DNA from: Echiichthys vipera
Taxonomy: Eukaryota; Chordata; Actinopteri; Perciformes; Trachinidae
DNA length: 64,000 bases
Direction: 5' to 3'
NCBI GenBank assembly: GCA_963691815.1
Contig: OY829648.1
Span: 18,818,193-18,882,192 of the forward strand
A model generated the notes under the pieces. The model was given only the letters and a program-made list of their open reading frames with translations, did not search any database and was not told the DNA's origin. How positions within the stretch are numbered: position 1 is the stretch's first letter; each line of letters begins with the position of its first letter. The position numbers and the translations under genes are program-made. Of the stretch, positions 54,294 through 64,000 are shown in pieces.

Positions 54294-55109
54294 ATGTTCC
54301 TTGTTTTCTACTGTCGACAGGCTAACAAACCCTCCTCAGATCTTCTACAGATTGTAACCACGTCTCGTCTTCCAGGTGTCTTCCCACAGGCTTTGAAAAC
54401 TGCTGTTATCAAGCCTTTCTTAAAAAAGAAGAATTTAGACCCTTCACTAATGACCAATTATAGACTGATGTCAAACCTCCCATTCCTCAGCAAAATCATT
54501 GAAAAAGCTGTTTTTAAGCAGCTGAACAACTTCATGATAACAAATAACTGTTTTGATGTCTTCCAGTCAGGTTTCAGACCACACCACAGCACCGAGGCGG
54601 CTCTTGTTAAGGTCTTCAATGACATCCATTTAAACATGGACAATGGCAAAATTTCAGTCTTAGTATTATTGGATCTCAGTGCTGCATTTGACACAGTCAA
54701 TCACAACATATTACTGGACCATCACAGCATTAAAATGGTTTGAATCCTACTTGAAGGACAGGGACTACTTTGTATCTATAGATAAATACACATCTGAGAG
54801 GGCAAAAATTACATGTGTAGTTCCCCAAGGCTTCATTCTGGGGCCTCTTCTGTTTAATATCTATATGCTGCCACTGGCTCAGATCATGTAAAACAACAAC
54901 ATATGTTACCAAAGCTATGCAGATGACACACAAATCTACATAACTATATCACCAGGTGACTATAGTCCAATAGAAGCACTGAGCAGATGCATCAAGCAAA
55001 TCGACAATTGGATAGAGCAGAATTTTCTCCAATTAAACAAAGAAAAACTGAAATTATTGTTTTTGGAACCAAGGAAGAATGATCAAAAGTCAGCACCCAA
55101 CTTCAAACA
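54294..55109 (+). pseudogene. L2 LINE reverse transcriptase, broken
   Basis: Blocks in order: LPGVFPQALKTAVIKPFLKK, NYRLMSNLPFLSKIIEKAVF, FDVFQSGFRPHHSTEAALVK and VLVLLDLSAAFDTVNHNILL (motif A, both aspartates present). After a small deletion and frameshift near 54715 come LKWFESYLKDRDYF and VVPQGFILGPLLFNIYMLPL (motif B, GVPQGS type with changes), a TAA, then YADDTQIYI (motif C, YADD intact) and DNWIEQNFLQLNKEKLK. All catalytic aspartates remain, but they are spread over frames. In intact L2 the enzyme copies its RNA at a nicked target. Confidence 0.88.
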
Positions 55110-55112
55110 GTA

Positions 55113-55649
55113 ATGCTAAAAACCAAAAACCAAGCCAAAAACTTAGGTGTTATCATGGACTCAGACCTAAACTTCAACAGCCACATTAAAACAATTACAA
55201 AGTCATCCTGCTATCACCTGAAGAATACAGGTCTCCCCAAAAAGTCCATCAGACAGCTGCAGTTAATTCATAACACTGCTGCTCGAGTCCTCACTAAGAC
55301 CAAAAAAGTTGATCATATCACTCCAGGCCTCAGATCTTTACACTGGCTTCCTGTCTGTCAAATAGTTGATTTCAAAATACTTCTGTTGGTTTACAAAGCA
55401 CTGAATGGTTTAGGACCAAAATACATTTCAGATTTTCTGCTCAGCTACAAACCATCCAGACCTCTCAGATCCTCTGGGACAGGTCTGCTCTGTGTCAACA
55501 GAGTCAGAACTAAACAGAGAGAAGCAGCGTTCAGTTTTTATGCTCCACAAATCTGGAACAGACTTCCAGAAAACTGCAGGTCTAATGCAAATCTTAGTTC
55601 TTTTAAATCAAGACTGAAGACTTTTCTATTTGCCGCTGCTTTTCAGTAA
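55113..55649 (+). pseudogene. L2 LINE C-terminal region
   Basis: An uninterrupted 178-codon frame to a natural stop: NLGVIMDSDLNFNSHIKTIT, SIRQLQLIHNTAARVLTKTK, LRSLHWLPVCQIVDFKILLL, FLLSYKPSRPLRSSGTGLLC, AFSFYAPQIWNRLPENCRS and FKSRLKTFLFAAAF. These are the standard conserved blocks downstream of the L2/CR1-type palm domain, at expected length. The methionine at the start is internal, not a real initiator. Confidence 0.88.
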
Positions 55650-55827
55650 ACTGCACTGTAACTTCTGTAACTGTAACAATATTTTATGTTTTAAAAATGA
55701 CCTTTTATGCGTTTTAAATCTTTTATATGTTTTAATTTACCCTTTATATGTTTTAAATTGATATGTTTTATGTGATATTTCTCCTAATGCCTTTAATATT
55801 TTATGTGAAGCACTTTGAATTGCCTTG

Positions 55828-56371
55828 CGACAGCAGGTCGTCCTGATGAAAGCCAAAGGGATGACCCTCTCAGCCATCACAGAGAGGTTAGGCGTTCCAA
55901 GTCTTGGATTTCAAGACTTTTTGGACTGAAAGCCCACTCTTTAGTGACCAAACCTCATCAGCAGAAAGAATAAAATGGCTCGACTTGCCTTTGCTGAGGA
56001 GCATATTGTGTGGACAGAGGAGAACTGGTCCAGAGTGCACTTCAGTCATCAGAGCAAATTCAATTTATTTGTGTCTGGTGGGAAACATTATGTTCAGTGT
56101 TGGTCTGGGAAAATACTGAACCCAAAATGTGTAAAGAAGTCAGTTTGGAGGAGGAAGTGTCATCGTTTGGCAGATGCTTTGTGCAGCAGGAGTTGGGCTT
56201 CGTGTACAGCTACATGGCAGAGTGAATGCAAATGTTTATGTGAACCTCCTTCAGCAACATTCAATACCTCCACTGCAATCATGCAAGACAATGCCCCCTG
56301 TCAAACTGGAAATCAGGTTAAGCAGTTTCTTGAAGCTAAGAATATTGAAACAATGAAATGACCAGCCCAGA
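55828..56371 (+). pseudogene. Tc1-like transposase fragment abutting the L2 tail
   Basis: Starts in the first helix-turn-helix (VVLMKAKGMTLSAITERLGV) and continues in shifting frames: RLAFAEEHIVWTEENWSRVH with HFSHQSKFNLF (where Tc1 has SDESKF, so the first catalytic aspartate is now histidine), LNPKCVKKSVWRRK, VNANVYVNLLQQHS, IMQDNAPCQTGNQVKQFLEA (second aspartate present) and KNIETMK, stop, PAQS. It then breaks off before the third acidic residue. Both terminal inverted repeats are missing. This is a different Tc1 lineage from the copy at 19.6-23.1 kb, with no sequence blocks in common beyond the family motifs. Confidence 0.85.
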
Positions 56372-56669
56372 GTTTATTATTCTAATTAAATAAATAAAAT
56401 TCATTTTGTTAAAAATTTGTTGTAGAAATGCAGCAAAACTGTAGCTATAAGCATCTGTTCAAAGTGGGGCCGCTATCAGAGATGGAGAGATAGAACAGCA
56501 TCAGCTAGGAGAGGAGGGTAGATGGGTCACCATTAACCAACAGAACAAGAAGACCATTGGGGCCTTCGATAAGCCCCACCAGCGGTCAATAGTGGTTCGA
56601 TGGAGCTCTCCAAGGGAGTGACAGTGAGTGGTATTTGTAGGGCAAGAGTAAGAAATGTCAGGGGGTGTT

Positions 56670-56671
<2 letters not shown>
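56372..56671. other. No recognised gene
   Basis: Nothing recognised. Confidence 0.6.
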
Positions 56672-56707
<36 letters not shown>

Positions 56708-56732
56708 TGCGTGTGTGTGTGTGTGTGTGTGT
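56672..56732. repeat. (GT)n microsatellite, one CTGC interruption
   Basis: About 29 units with one break at 56707-56710. Confidence 0.97.
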
Positions 56733-57553
56733 TTGGTGGGTAGAGTTAAGAAAAAACATGGACATGGAAAGTCAAGCTGTCATGAAGGATACATCCCATC
56801 TCCATCAGCAAAAGTTGACACGCTAAATAAAAATAATTACTGGCATTAAAATGTTTTTGTATTTTCACGTTTATATTTCAGACATTCACTTTTTTGTTGA
56901 AGCCTGCAGTGTTTCAGAATAAGAACATACACAGAATAAGCTCCTACAACAGGCAGTGAATACCGGAGCAGCAATCTACAGATGAGGTCATAGGAATTTG
57001 GTAGAAAAAATAGGTTTTATGACTGTATTCATAATCTTTCTACCTCCTGATTTTAAAGCTATTGTTATTAAAGTCAGCAGTTTTTCATTTAGTTGTGCTT
57101 ATTGTGTTCTTTCTGACTGCACAGGCATTTAAAAAAGGGCTTCTACATCACCAAAAATGTGCCTGCAGTCATCCAGCCTCTCAGAGGAAAAAGAATCGGA
57201 GACCTCAGAGGAACACATAGAGCAGAACACATTGAACCTTGCCCTGTTCCTCTGTAAAATCGATGGGTAAAATGTCACCCTCTGATAGTTACACACATGA
57301 AACACACTTGAAAATAGTGTATAGGGTCAAGAGTAAGTAAAAAACAAACATTTCCACACCTGGCCAAGACAGCTGATTCACCAGTTTTGATCAAAGCCAA
57401 GTGAATCCCACAGAAACACAGTTATGGGCATCTAACCTTATTGTGTTAGGATTGCTGAAATTATTATTTCTGATTTGGCATCAAAACTGATCCGACCAGA
57501 GAGGACAACTCTTTTCCACTCTGAGCCAGTTGATGTTGGCGGAGATAAAAGTA

Positions 57554-57556
<3 letters not shown>
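56733..57556. other. No recognised gene
   Basis: Nothing recognised. Confidence 0.6.
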
Positions 57557-57598
<42 letters not shown>

Positions 57599-57611
57599 CG
57601 TGTGTGTGTGT
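57557..57611. repeat. (TG)n microsatellite
   Basis: About 27 units with two CG steps near 57594-57600. Confidence 0.97.
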
Positions 57612-58863
57612 CTTTTGATTGTTTCTGATCCAGTTGCTGTCTGATGCTATTATAAAAAAACGATAGAGATCAAGACTCTCAACATCATATAGCAGGAGTG
57701 ATAATAATTTAGCAAATGACAAAATTGTGTCCTGAGCTGTAAGGAAGAATCATTTAAAGGTACTCGTGTGTAACATTTTATATAAGTATAAATCCTTTTT
57801 TATTGTCAATGGGCGAATAAGTTGTTTTGTAGTCTAAAAATAACACCTTCACCGACTTTCTTGGTTGTCTTTAACTGACTTCTATGTAAAGGATTACGGA
57901 TGGATCTTCCGGGACACTGGAAAGGATGTGGCGTTGTATGCGAGTACCTTTCTTCAGCTTGCCTACAGCCAGCGATAGCTAAATGAAGTCTGCTAACAAA
58001 TCAGCAGCCCAGAGATAGACCTAAGGTTAGCAGCTGCCCTGTGAAATGGCAGCCAACAGGAGGTGGACTCAGGGCAGGCCAGGATCAAACCCCCGGTGCT
58101 GGGGTTTACTGTAGGCTGACTCAAGGTCAGTGGGCTGCCGGCCACTGCAGAGTGTGTATGTAGGGGAGTCACACTCCCTTTCCCTGGTGTTGATAAAAAT
58201 CCTAGAGGAAACATTGACATGTGAAATATATTGTGGTTTAAGTTGGCTCATGTCAGCTTGCTTGCTAATATGTAACTTCAGCCAAATTGCTAGCTAGCTG
58301 ACACAGCAAAACCTTGGGTGGAAATACAATGTTAAAAAAAATCGGATCTGACTGACTTGTGCTTGCAAATTATCTTATCAGCTAACATTATGAAGCAAAC
58401 AACGCCAGTTACAGCTAGCTGGCTAACATTAGCTTGCTTCTTAATGTGGCTGATGGAGTGATTTGCAAACAGCAAGCTAGTTATTCTTAATATGATTGTA
58501 GTTGTATTTACAGCATTACACCAACATGAATACGCTCAATTAGGTTCAGCCTGACTGTTTTCACTGGTACTCACTTGTAGCTATGAAGTGTGCAAGCACG
58601 CAGGTGCAGGCAACAGGATGCTTATTGCAGTTCAATGACGGCCACCAGTCTCACTAATAACAAGGGTTTTAAACTTTGCTCTTAACCTTTACCTACCTTT
58701 AGCACTCTTCAAAGACACTTATCCTTCCATATGTCTTGCCATCCAGCATCTAATCAGAATTCAGCATTTCACTGTTATTTTGCCTTTTCTGCGTAAATTG
58801 CATAACAAATTAGCAAATTGAAAGGGTTTTTAAACAAATATTTCCTATACTGGATATATATAT
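57612..58863. other. No recognised gene; repeat-like in part
   Basis: 57770-58060 (TTCTTCAGCTTGCCTACAGCC, TCTGCTAACAAATCAGCAGCC) reads like a diverged fish dispersed repeat, and 58220-58450 is rich in GCTAACATTAGC-type words. No gene recognised. Confidence 0.4.
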
Positions 58864-59240
58864 CAGTGGCGGCTGCTGTTCTTTCAAGGAGGGAAAGCAA
58901 ATTTTTCTGGCCTACATCATAAATGTGTTTATTTATGTGTAAATTCTACCCTTCGTTGCTTTTCAAGAAAATGATCTGTGACCTTGTCGTACCAACTAGG
59001 CGCCTTTTCCAGGGACTTGGCCAGTGTCCTCGCAATGGCCAGCAGAGCTAGGCTGTTTAAACGGCCTTGGCCCAGCTGGAGCTGCTGCGCCAGGCTACTG
59101 TGAAGTGTGACCGCCTGTGAGTGTGAGTGATCGTGACGGGGGGAGAAGCTCCGCAGCTGCCGCTGCTCGTTGGGGAAAGAAACCGCACAAAGTGCCTTAC
59201 AGAAAATAAAAACAGGACAAAACATTAACAACAAAGAAAC
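58864..59240 (-). mobile_element. hAT transposon, 3' end fragment
   Basis: The terminus CAGTGGCGGCTGCTG starts at 58864, followed inward by the last transposase exon on the minus strand. The opposite terminus is not found in the window. This is a third hAT lineage, with ends unlike those at 49865 and 62615. Confidence 0.55.
58929..59194 (-). pseudogene. hAT transposase C-terminal exon (hATC dimerisation region)
   Basis: Minus-strand frame ALCAVSFPNEQRQLRSFSPR, LHSSLAQQLQLGQGRLNSLA, LLAIARTLAKSLEKAPSWYD and FLEKQRRVEF, then stop. The GRLNSLALLAIA segment matches the helical C-terminus of hAT transposases of the zinc-finger-associated type, used for dimerisation. Upstream, TTTTATTTTCTGTAAG just before the first codon is a good splice acceptor, so this looks like a last exon whose upstream exons are gone. 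The exon itself is uninterrupted. Confidence 0.6.
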
Positions 59241-59297
59241 ACCATAAAAAACCCAAATCTCCCACCCCCAAAAATATAAACATAGAGATACACAAAG

Positions 59298-59301
<4 letters not shown>

Positions 59302-59336
<35 letters not shown>
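59302..59336. repeat. (AC)n microsatellite
   Basis: About 17 AC units just upstream (minus-strand sense) of the hAT exon. Confidence 0.97.
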
Positions 59337-59340
<4 letters not shown>

Positions 59341-61637
59341 TTAGCGGTTGCTGAGCAGACATGGCTAGGCACCGAGACCTGAGGTGAGGAAGAAATTACC
59401 TTTGGGGGCTGCAGATGGGAGGTAAGGTCACAGCAGGAATTTACAGTAGGAGAGCAGCAGCATTTTGCACTAACCTATTTCCAATCTTGAAGAAGTATAT
59501 CCACAGTTTGGTGAACTTTACATGCAAAAAACACTACATGCAAAACCATGGTCAGTAGAGAATAGAGATATCTGACAGAAGTTAGAATCATGTTTGAGCA
59601 AGGTCACTTTCAGGGGAAATATTGGAACATATGGGAGAGGAATGATGGATGGCAGTGCTTTAAAATATGAATTGATATACATACAGCTTCATTTTACTCA
59701 GTGGGAGTTGAAGGCCTGGTCTTGTATGCACTTAGATATGCAGAAGGAGTTGGAGGAGCTGGAATGGTTTCCTAATGGTGCAGTCCAGTCAGCTCTCTTT
59801 CTCATCCTACTCAAGTACTGTCAATATCAATATAACACCCACATACTTTTGTGGTGGCAATAATACACCAAAGTCGGTTTTAATTTAATCCAACCATCCA
59901 ATCTAACCATCTCTCTGTCTACCTACGCATATAGCTCTGTCCATTTTGCATGTATGACTACAATGTATAGTGTAAAAAATTCAAAATTATGTAACAAATT
60001 GAAATGCAAAGATAGTTCTTACTGTTAAAAATGCTTCTGAGTGGAAACTAGGCACTGAGCCTTATTTTCATCAAGTGAGCAGTTTCAATGCAAATCAGCT
60101 TCCAATTTGCGTCATTCACTTGAATCATGAATCATCAGCTTCATAAAAGCACAGTCTATCTAAAATTCTTACTTCTTTGTTTGAAGTTGCAGTAACTCAT
60201 TCCAAAGATTATCTAGAGTCAAATGAACGTGTACTGATGGGATAAAAATGAAACTATATCAGTTCTGTGGTAGATTCTGTACTATGTGAAAGAAAAATAA
60301 GACTCAACCCTATATTAGATTGCGTGTTCTGCGCTGCAGATGGTCTCATAGCTTGCAGACACAGATATACAAGATGCAGTGCCACTTCCTACATCTCCTC
60401 CCAGGAGTGCATCTCTGCGTCTTTTCAATGTTAGCATGTGATCTACAGCTTGTTTAGGGCAGGTAGACAGTATGTGCATGAATACATAAACAGCACATTA
60501 AGATACTCATGTGTTAGAATATTTTACTTATACATTCTTCATTGTAAAAACAATGCACAATAATATACTGGCACAGTATTATATGCTTTCTATTGTAGTT
60601 TGGTTGAGTACATATAAACAAGAATAGTGTTGGTAAGGTACACATATTCGTAGTATTTCGGTATTTTTTCTTTTTAAATGATACTGATTTACATAATAGT
60701 GAATAACAAAGATTTAAACTCTGTCCCACCCACAGTTGAAGAAAAGTAAAGCAAGTGCTTTGGTGCTGATACATATCAATGTTTTGCTGCTTATATGTAG
60801 GCAACAAAGAGTTATTGACCAAAATATCTTTGTATGACACTGAGAAACTCACCAGTAATTAAAAAAAGAGAGAATATGAAAGATACCAATGAACCAGACG
60901 TAGCAGCATTAAAGCCATCAGGTTCACCATACAATATGGAAGCCCTGTAAAAATTTGCGCCACCTATACCAGCCCATTGGGCTGAAAGTGCATTAAAATA
61001 AACAATCAATCTTTTTTTCCCCTAGAATAAAAGATCTCACTCACAGACAGCAGGAAACACCTAATGCATACACTTGTACTCTGATATTAGTGCCAGATTC
61101 ATCTACACACTGAGACGTTCTATTATAAATAACACAGTCACATGGGTTTGCACACACACAAACACACTCTTGCAAGTTCACACAAGTGCATGCTCTCTCT
61201 CACAAACACATACACACAAACACAAACCAACCGACGAGAAGTACCACGTAAATGAGGACAACTGTCTGGAGCTGAATGTCATTCCGGCTTTTTATGCTGC
61301 AGGGCAGGTCATCAGTGGAACTGGATACAGCTGGGCGGAACCACGCCTTCCAGCTCCAGAGAGACAAACACCGAGAGGGGAGACACATGCAGGGAACAAC
61401 AGACAGAGGGAGACAAACAAAAGCACAAAAGAAAAATGCTGGCAGAACAGGGATCCTGACAAGATGAATAAGATGATTATTTAGTTTATGTAGCTGTGTC
61501 TTTGCAAGCGTTTGTGAGGGGGTGCATTTCCAGTAGAAATGGTTTCCAGCCCTTCAGAGTGTTTCAAAAATGTACAATGATACACAAAGCTGCAATTGCA
61601 GACCGGATGTATATTAGAGGGCCACTCTTTGCTACAT
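59337..61637. other. No recognised gene
   Basis: AT-rich. An imperfect (AC)n/(ACACAA) stretch at 61151-61225. Short frames such as 61074-61484 have no domain. Confidence 0.6.
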
Positions 61638-61761
61638 GGCAATTAATGTGGCCCGAGAAAGGGAAGTTTGGGGTCCCCTGCTAGAGCTGCTGCCCCCGCG
61701 ACCCAACCCAGGATAAGAGGCTGAAGATGAGATGAGATGAGATGAGATGAGATGAGATGAG
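61638..61761 (+). mobile_element. Short 5'-truncated Rex3-like LINE insertion with 14-bp TSD
   Basis: Contains TAATGTGGCCCGAGAAAGGG, AAGTTTGGGGTCCCCTGCTA and a (GATGA)n tail, matching the 3' end of the minus-strand LINE at 39083-39185. It is bracketed by ACTCTTTGCTACAT at 61624-61637 and again at 61762-61775, a perfect 14-bp target duplication. Only 124 bp were inserted. Confidence 0.9.
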
Positions 61762-61775
61762 ACTCTTTGCTACAT

Positions 61776-62606
61776 AGGTGTATACATCTACAATAGCAAG
61801 ATGGTGTCTTAACAAGTTCAGTGTCTTAACAGTCACACTCATGTCATAAGTGGATGGATTTCATTCTCATTAGGATCTCTAAAGCTCCCTTTTCCAAAAG
61901 CCACGTTTTAAGTGTTTTCTTTTATATCAGACTGTTAGTGACCAAGGTACTACAGCTGTGACAGGTATCTGGAACTGTTATGACATTTTAACAATCAATG
62001 ACATTCTTTAAAGCAAAAATCAGTACATTGACTGATTAGAGTAGACATTCAATTGGATTCTTATTGAAGTTTTCATTAAATCTTATCATATAAGAAGAAA
62101 TGGGTTTGAATGGGGATTTTTTTTCAACACACAGTACCATCCTGAAAGGTTTGGTAGAGATGTTGGCCAAATGAATGGCTTAGCTGTCACTGAAACATAA
62201 TAAAGCCCTACCTCTGACCAGTGCTTCTGGTTTTGCAATGGCCACATTAGATATTTACCTGTAATTGGCTGGCAGTGCTTCCATTACAGTTAACCTTATG
62301 GAATTTTTGAAAAATTAAAAGTGTTTAATGGTTCACTAAATATGGATGAAACTTAACCTCAGATGGTTACACATTTAACAAACACAAGTTGCCATAAGAA
62401 ATATAATGACAATTTAAACAACTTTTCCTTTCATCAATATATTATAGGCATAATAATAGGCTCATTGGAGAAAATGCCAATCTCTTCATCAGCGTGCATT
62501 ATCTCTTATATCTTAAAATGTTGATATGTTCTTGAAGTCAAGAAAAATACTTCAGGATGTTCTGTATGCATGCGTTCAACTGCACTTCTGGTGGAAGATG
62601 GTTTGT
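61776..62606. other. No recognised gene
   Basis: Nothing recognised. Confidence 0.6.
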
Positions 62607-62614
62607 GTTATATT

Positions 62615-63542
62615 CAGTGTTGGGAGAGTTACTTTTAATATGTATTCTCAAGTTACTGATCACATGTCCTAAAATGTCATCTGTAATATATTCCCTTGGA
62701 TTACTCAAGTAAAGTAATGTATTCTTAATACTTTTGGACACTTTTAGTTCACACTGTCTTCAGAGAAAGGGTTACGCAAATACACAGAGCACAAATGTGG
62801 TACTTATTGTCCTGCAACTGATACTATTTAAAGAAAATTGGTCAACACCCTTTAATTTCTTTTACTTTTATTGATTTCCAAAGCTCAGAAATTAGGGAAC
62901 AGGGACAGTTGTAACTAATGCCAGGGACGGTTGTAAAATGTCTAAAATAAACATAATTAATCACTTAAATACTCAAAAGGAAAAAGAAAACGTAGCAGTC
63001 ACATTATTTATTTTCTTTTTTCAAAGAATTATCTGTTATTCATCCTACATGATAAAAGAAAGGTTTGGTACATAGTTATAATGCAATATTTCTTTAATGG
63101 GTGGAACCCAAAAAATCTATTCATCATGGGTGAGGTGGACATCCTCAACAATAAACATAACAGAGAAAAACCTTCTCCCCAACAAGGAGATAAAACACAG
63201 CTATCTGTCTTTTTTTTCTGATATCTGGCATCCTGCAATCAAACACATTACAGCAGACTAACCAGCAGCTACTACTCTTTACACTTAGAAATAACATTTC
63301 AATATCTTCAAATCTATGTATTTATTTATATCAATGAAATTATATTATATTATATCCCTCCATATATCCATCCTTATATCTAACTATTTATCCATCCATC
63401 CAGTAGTGCAATCTTTTTTAAGAAAGTAACAGTATTCTGAATACATTAATTTAAACTGTAACAATAATGGAATAAAGTTACTCGTATTTTGTATTTTGAA
63501 TACGTATCTCCATTACATGTAATCCGTTACTCCCCAGCCCTG
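62615..63542. mobile_element. Non-autonomous hAT-type element with perfect 8-bp TSD
   Basis: The left end is CAGTGTTGGGAGAGTTACTT and the right end, inverted, CAGGGCTGGGGAGTAACGGA. Perfect GTTATATT duplications lie at 62607-62614 and 63543-63550. The 8-bp duplication and CA(G)-type ends point to hAT. The interior (928 bp) has no transposase; it includes ATTACTCAAGTAAAGTAATG subterminal repeats on the left and ATTACATGTAATCCGTTACT on the right. Confidence 0.85.
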
Positions 63543-63550
63543 GTTATATT

Positions 63551-64000
63551 ACAAATGGCTGTTGAATCTAAAACAATTAAAATATACCATATGTAACATG
63601 TTATACTGTATATACACTATGACCACCTACTGATTTATATCGTCTTTAACTATTTTTGGTCAATTGACAATCCCAAACTCTGCTCTACAGTGATGACTCA
63701 GTTCTTCATTTTAAGAAATACGAATTAAACCATTGTGAGGTTACTAACACACTGGGTTGGTAAAACATGTGTTTGGTTTAATGACGTCTGAAAACTGAAG
63801 ACCCTTATCAAGACTCCCTCTCTCCTATATAGCAGTTCCTGTGTGCACAGTGTCCTGGTGCAGTTTTACATTTGCTGAGACTGCCTCACTGGTTTGATTC
63901 GGAACCCTTGAAGTATTTGCACTATAACTTTCAACTATTAACCTCAGTAATTAGGGTTTATGATTTTAATGTTCTCTTGCTGCTCTGCAACCGCAGCACC
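63551..64000. other. No recognised gene
   Basis: Nothing recognised to the window end. Confidence 0.6.

Larger units (their letters stand above)
54250..55827 (+). mobile_element. L2-clade LINE, 5'-truncated
   Basis: Contains the reverse transcriptase and C-terminal region, then a 3' UTR ending TGAAGCACTTTGAATTGCCT, the typical L2-type tail. The endonuclease is missing. Coding is broken by a deletion near 54715, a stop at 54889-54891 and a frameshift near 55100. Confidence 0.85.

Overview
This window looks like intergenic or intronic DNA from a ray-finned (teleost) fish. The evidence is the repeat repertoire: a Rex3-like RTE LINE with a (TGAGA)n tail, an L2-clade LINE, the 3' end of a Penelope-like element, Tc1-type transposons, hAT and PIF/Harbinger DNA transposons, a Ty3/gypsy chromovirus, tRNA-derived SINE pieces, and more than ten dinucleotide microsatellites, one of them 184 bp. 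I recognise no complete host protein-coding gene. Every recognisable protein is a transposon protein, and all are broken.

Layout. 1-2 kb: no recognised gene. 2.0-3.18 kb: a PIF/Harbinger element with both terminal inverted repeats, carrying a Myb/SANT-like gene remnant (+) and a DDE transposase remnant (-), directly followed by a (TG)n array. 3.3-19 kb: mostly single-copy-looking AT-rich sequence with (TG)n, (GA)n and (AC)n arrays, two copies of a teleost dispersed repeat (6.4 and 9.4 kb), two SINE pieces (7.6 and 8.6 kb) and a MITE-like block (16.2 kb). 19.56-23.07 kb: a three-part nest, in which a Tc1 transposon is interrupted by a 574-bp solo LTR with a perfect 5-bp target duplication and by a probable 1.7-kb hAT-like element. 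23-28 kb: no recognised gene, with one possible host exon near 25.3 kb. 28.2-31.48 kb: a 5'-truncated chromovirus (reverse transcriptase, RNase H, integrase, chromodomain-like tail, 3' LTR). 31.5-38.5 kb: largely featureless apart from microsatellites and short palindromes. 38.58-41.3 kb: a Penelope-like tail and a 2.2-kb Rex3-like LINE, both on the minus strand. 41.4-49.6 kb: (TG)n, a G-rich quadruplex candidate and a recent 47-bp tandem duplication. 49.87-51.37 kb: an internally deleted hAT element with 8-bp target duplication and an internal triple tandem repeat. 54.3-56.37 kb: an L2 LINE abutting a Tc1 fragment. 58.86-59.2 kb: the C-terminal exon of another hAT transposase. 61.64-61.76 kb: a 124-bp Rex3-like tail with a 14-bp target duplication. 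62.6-63.54 kb: a 928-bp non-autonomous hAT-type element with a perfect 8-bp target duplication.

The transposon genes do not form a working system. Each shows frameshifts, stops, lost catalytic residues or truncation. The main value of the window is as a record of insertion history: several insertions have exact boundaries and can be ordered by nesting. I found no convincing new functional system. The most noteworthy unexplained signals are three independent perfect palindromes with exactly 15-bp arms, a long imperfect hairpin inside the nested hAT-like element, and a few possible host exons.
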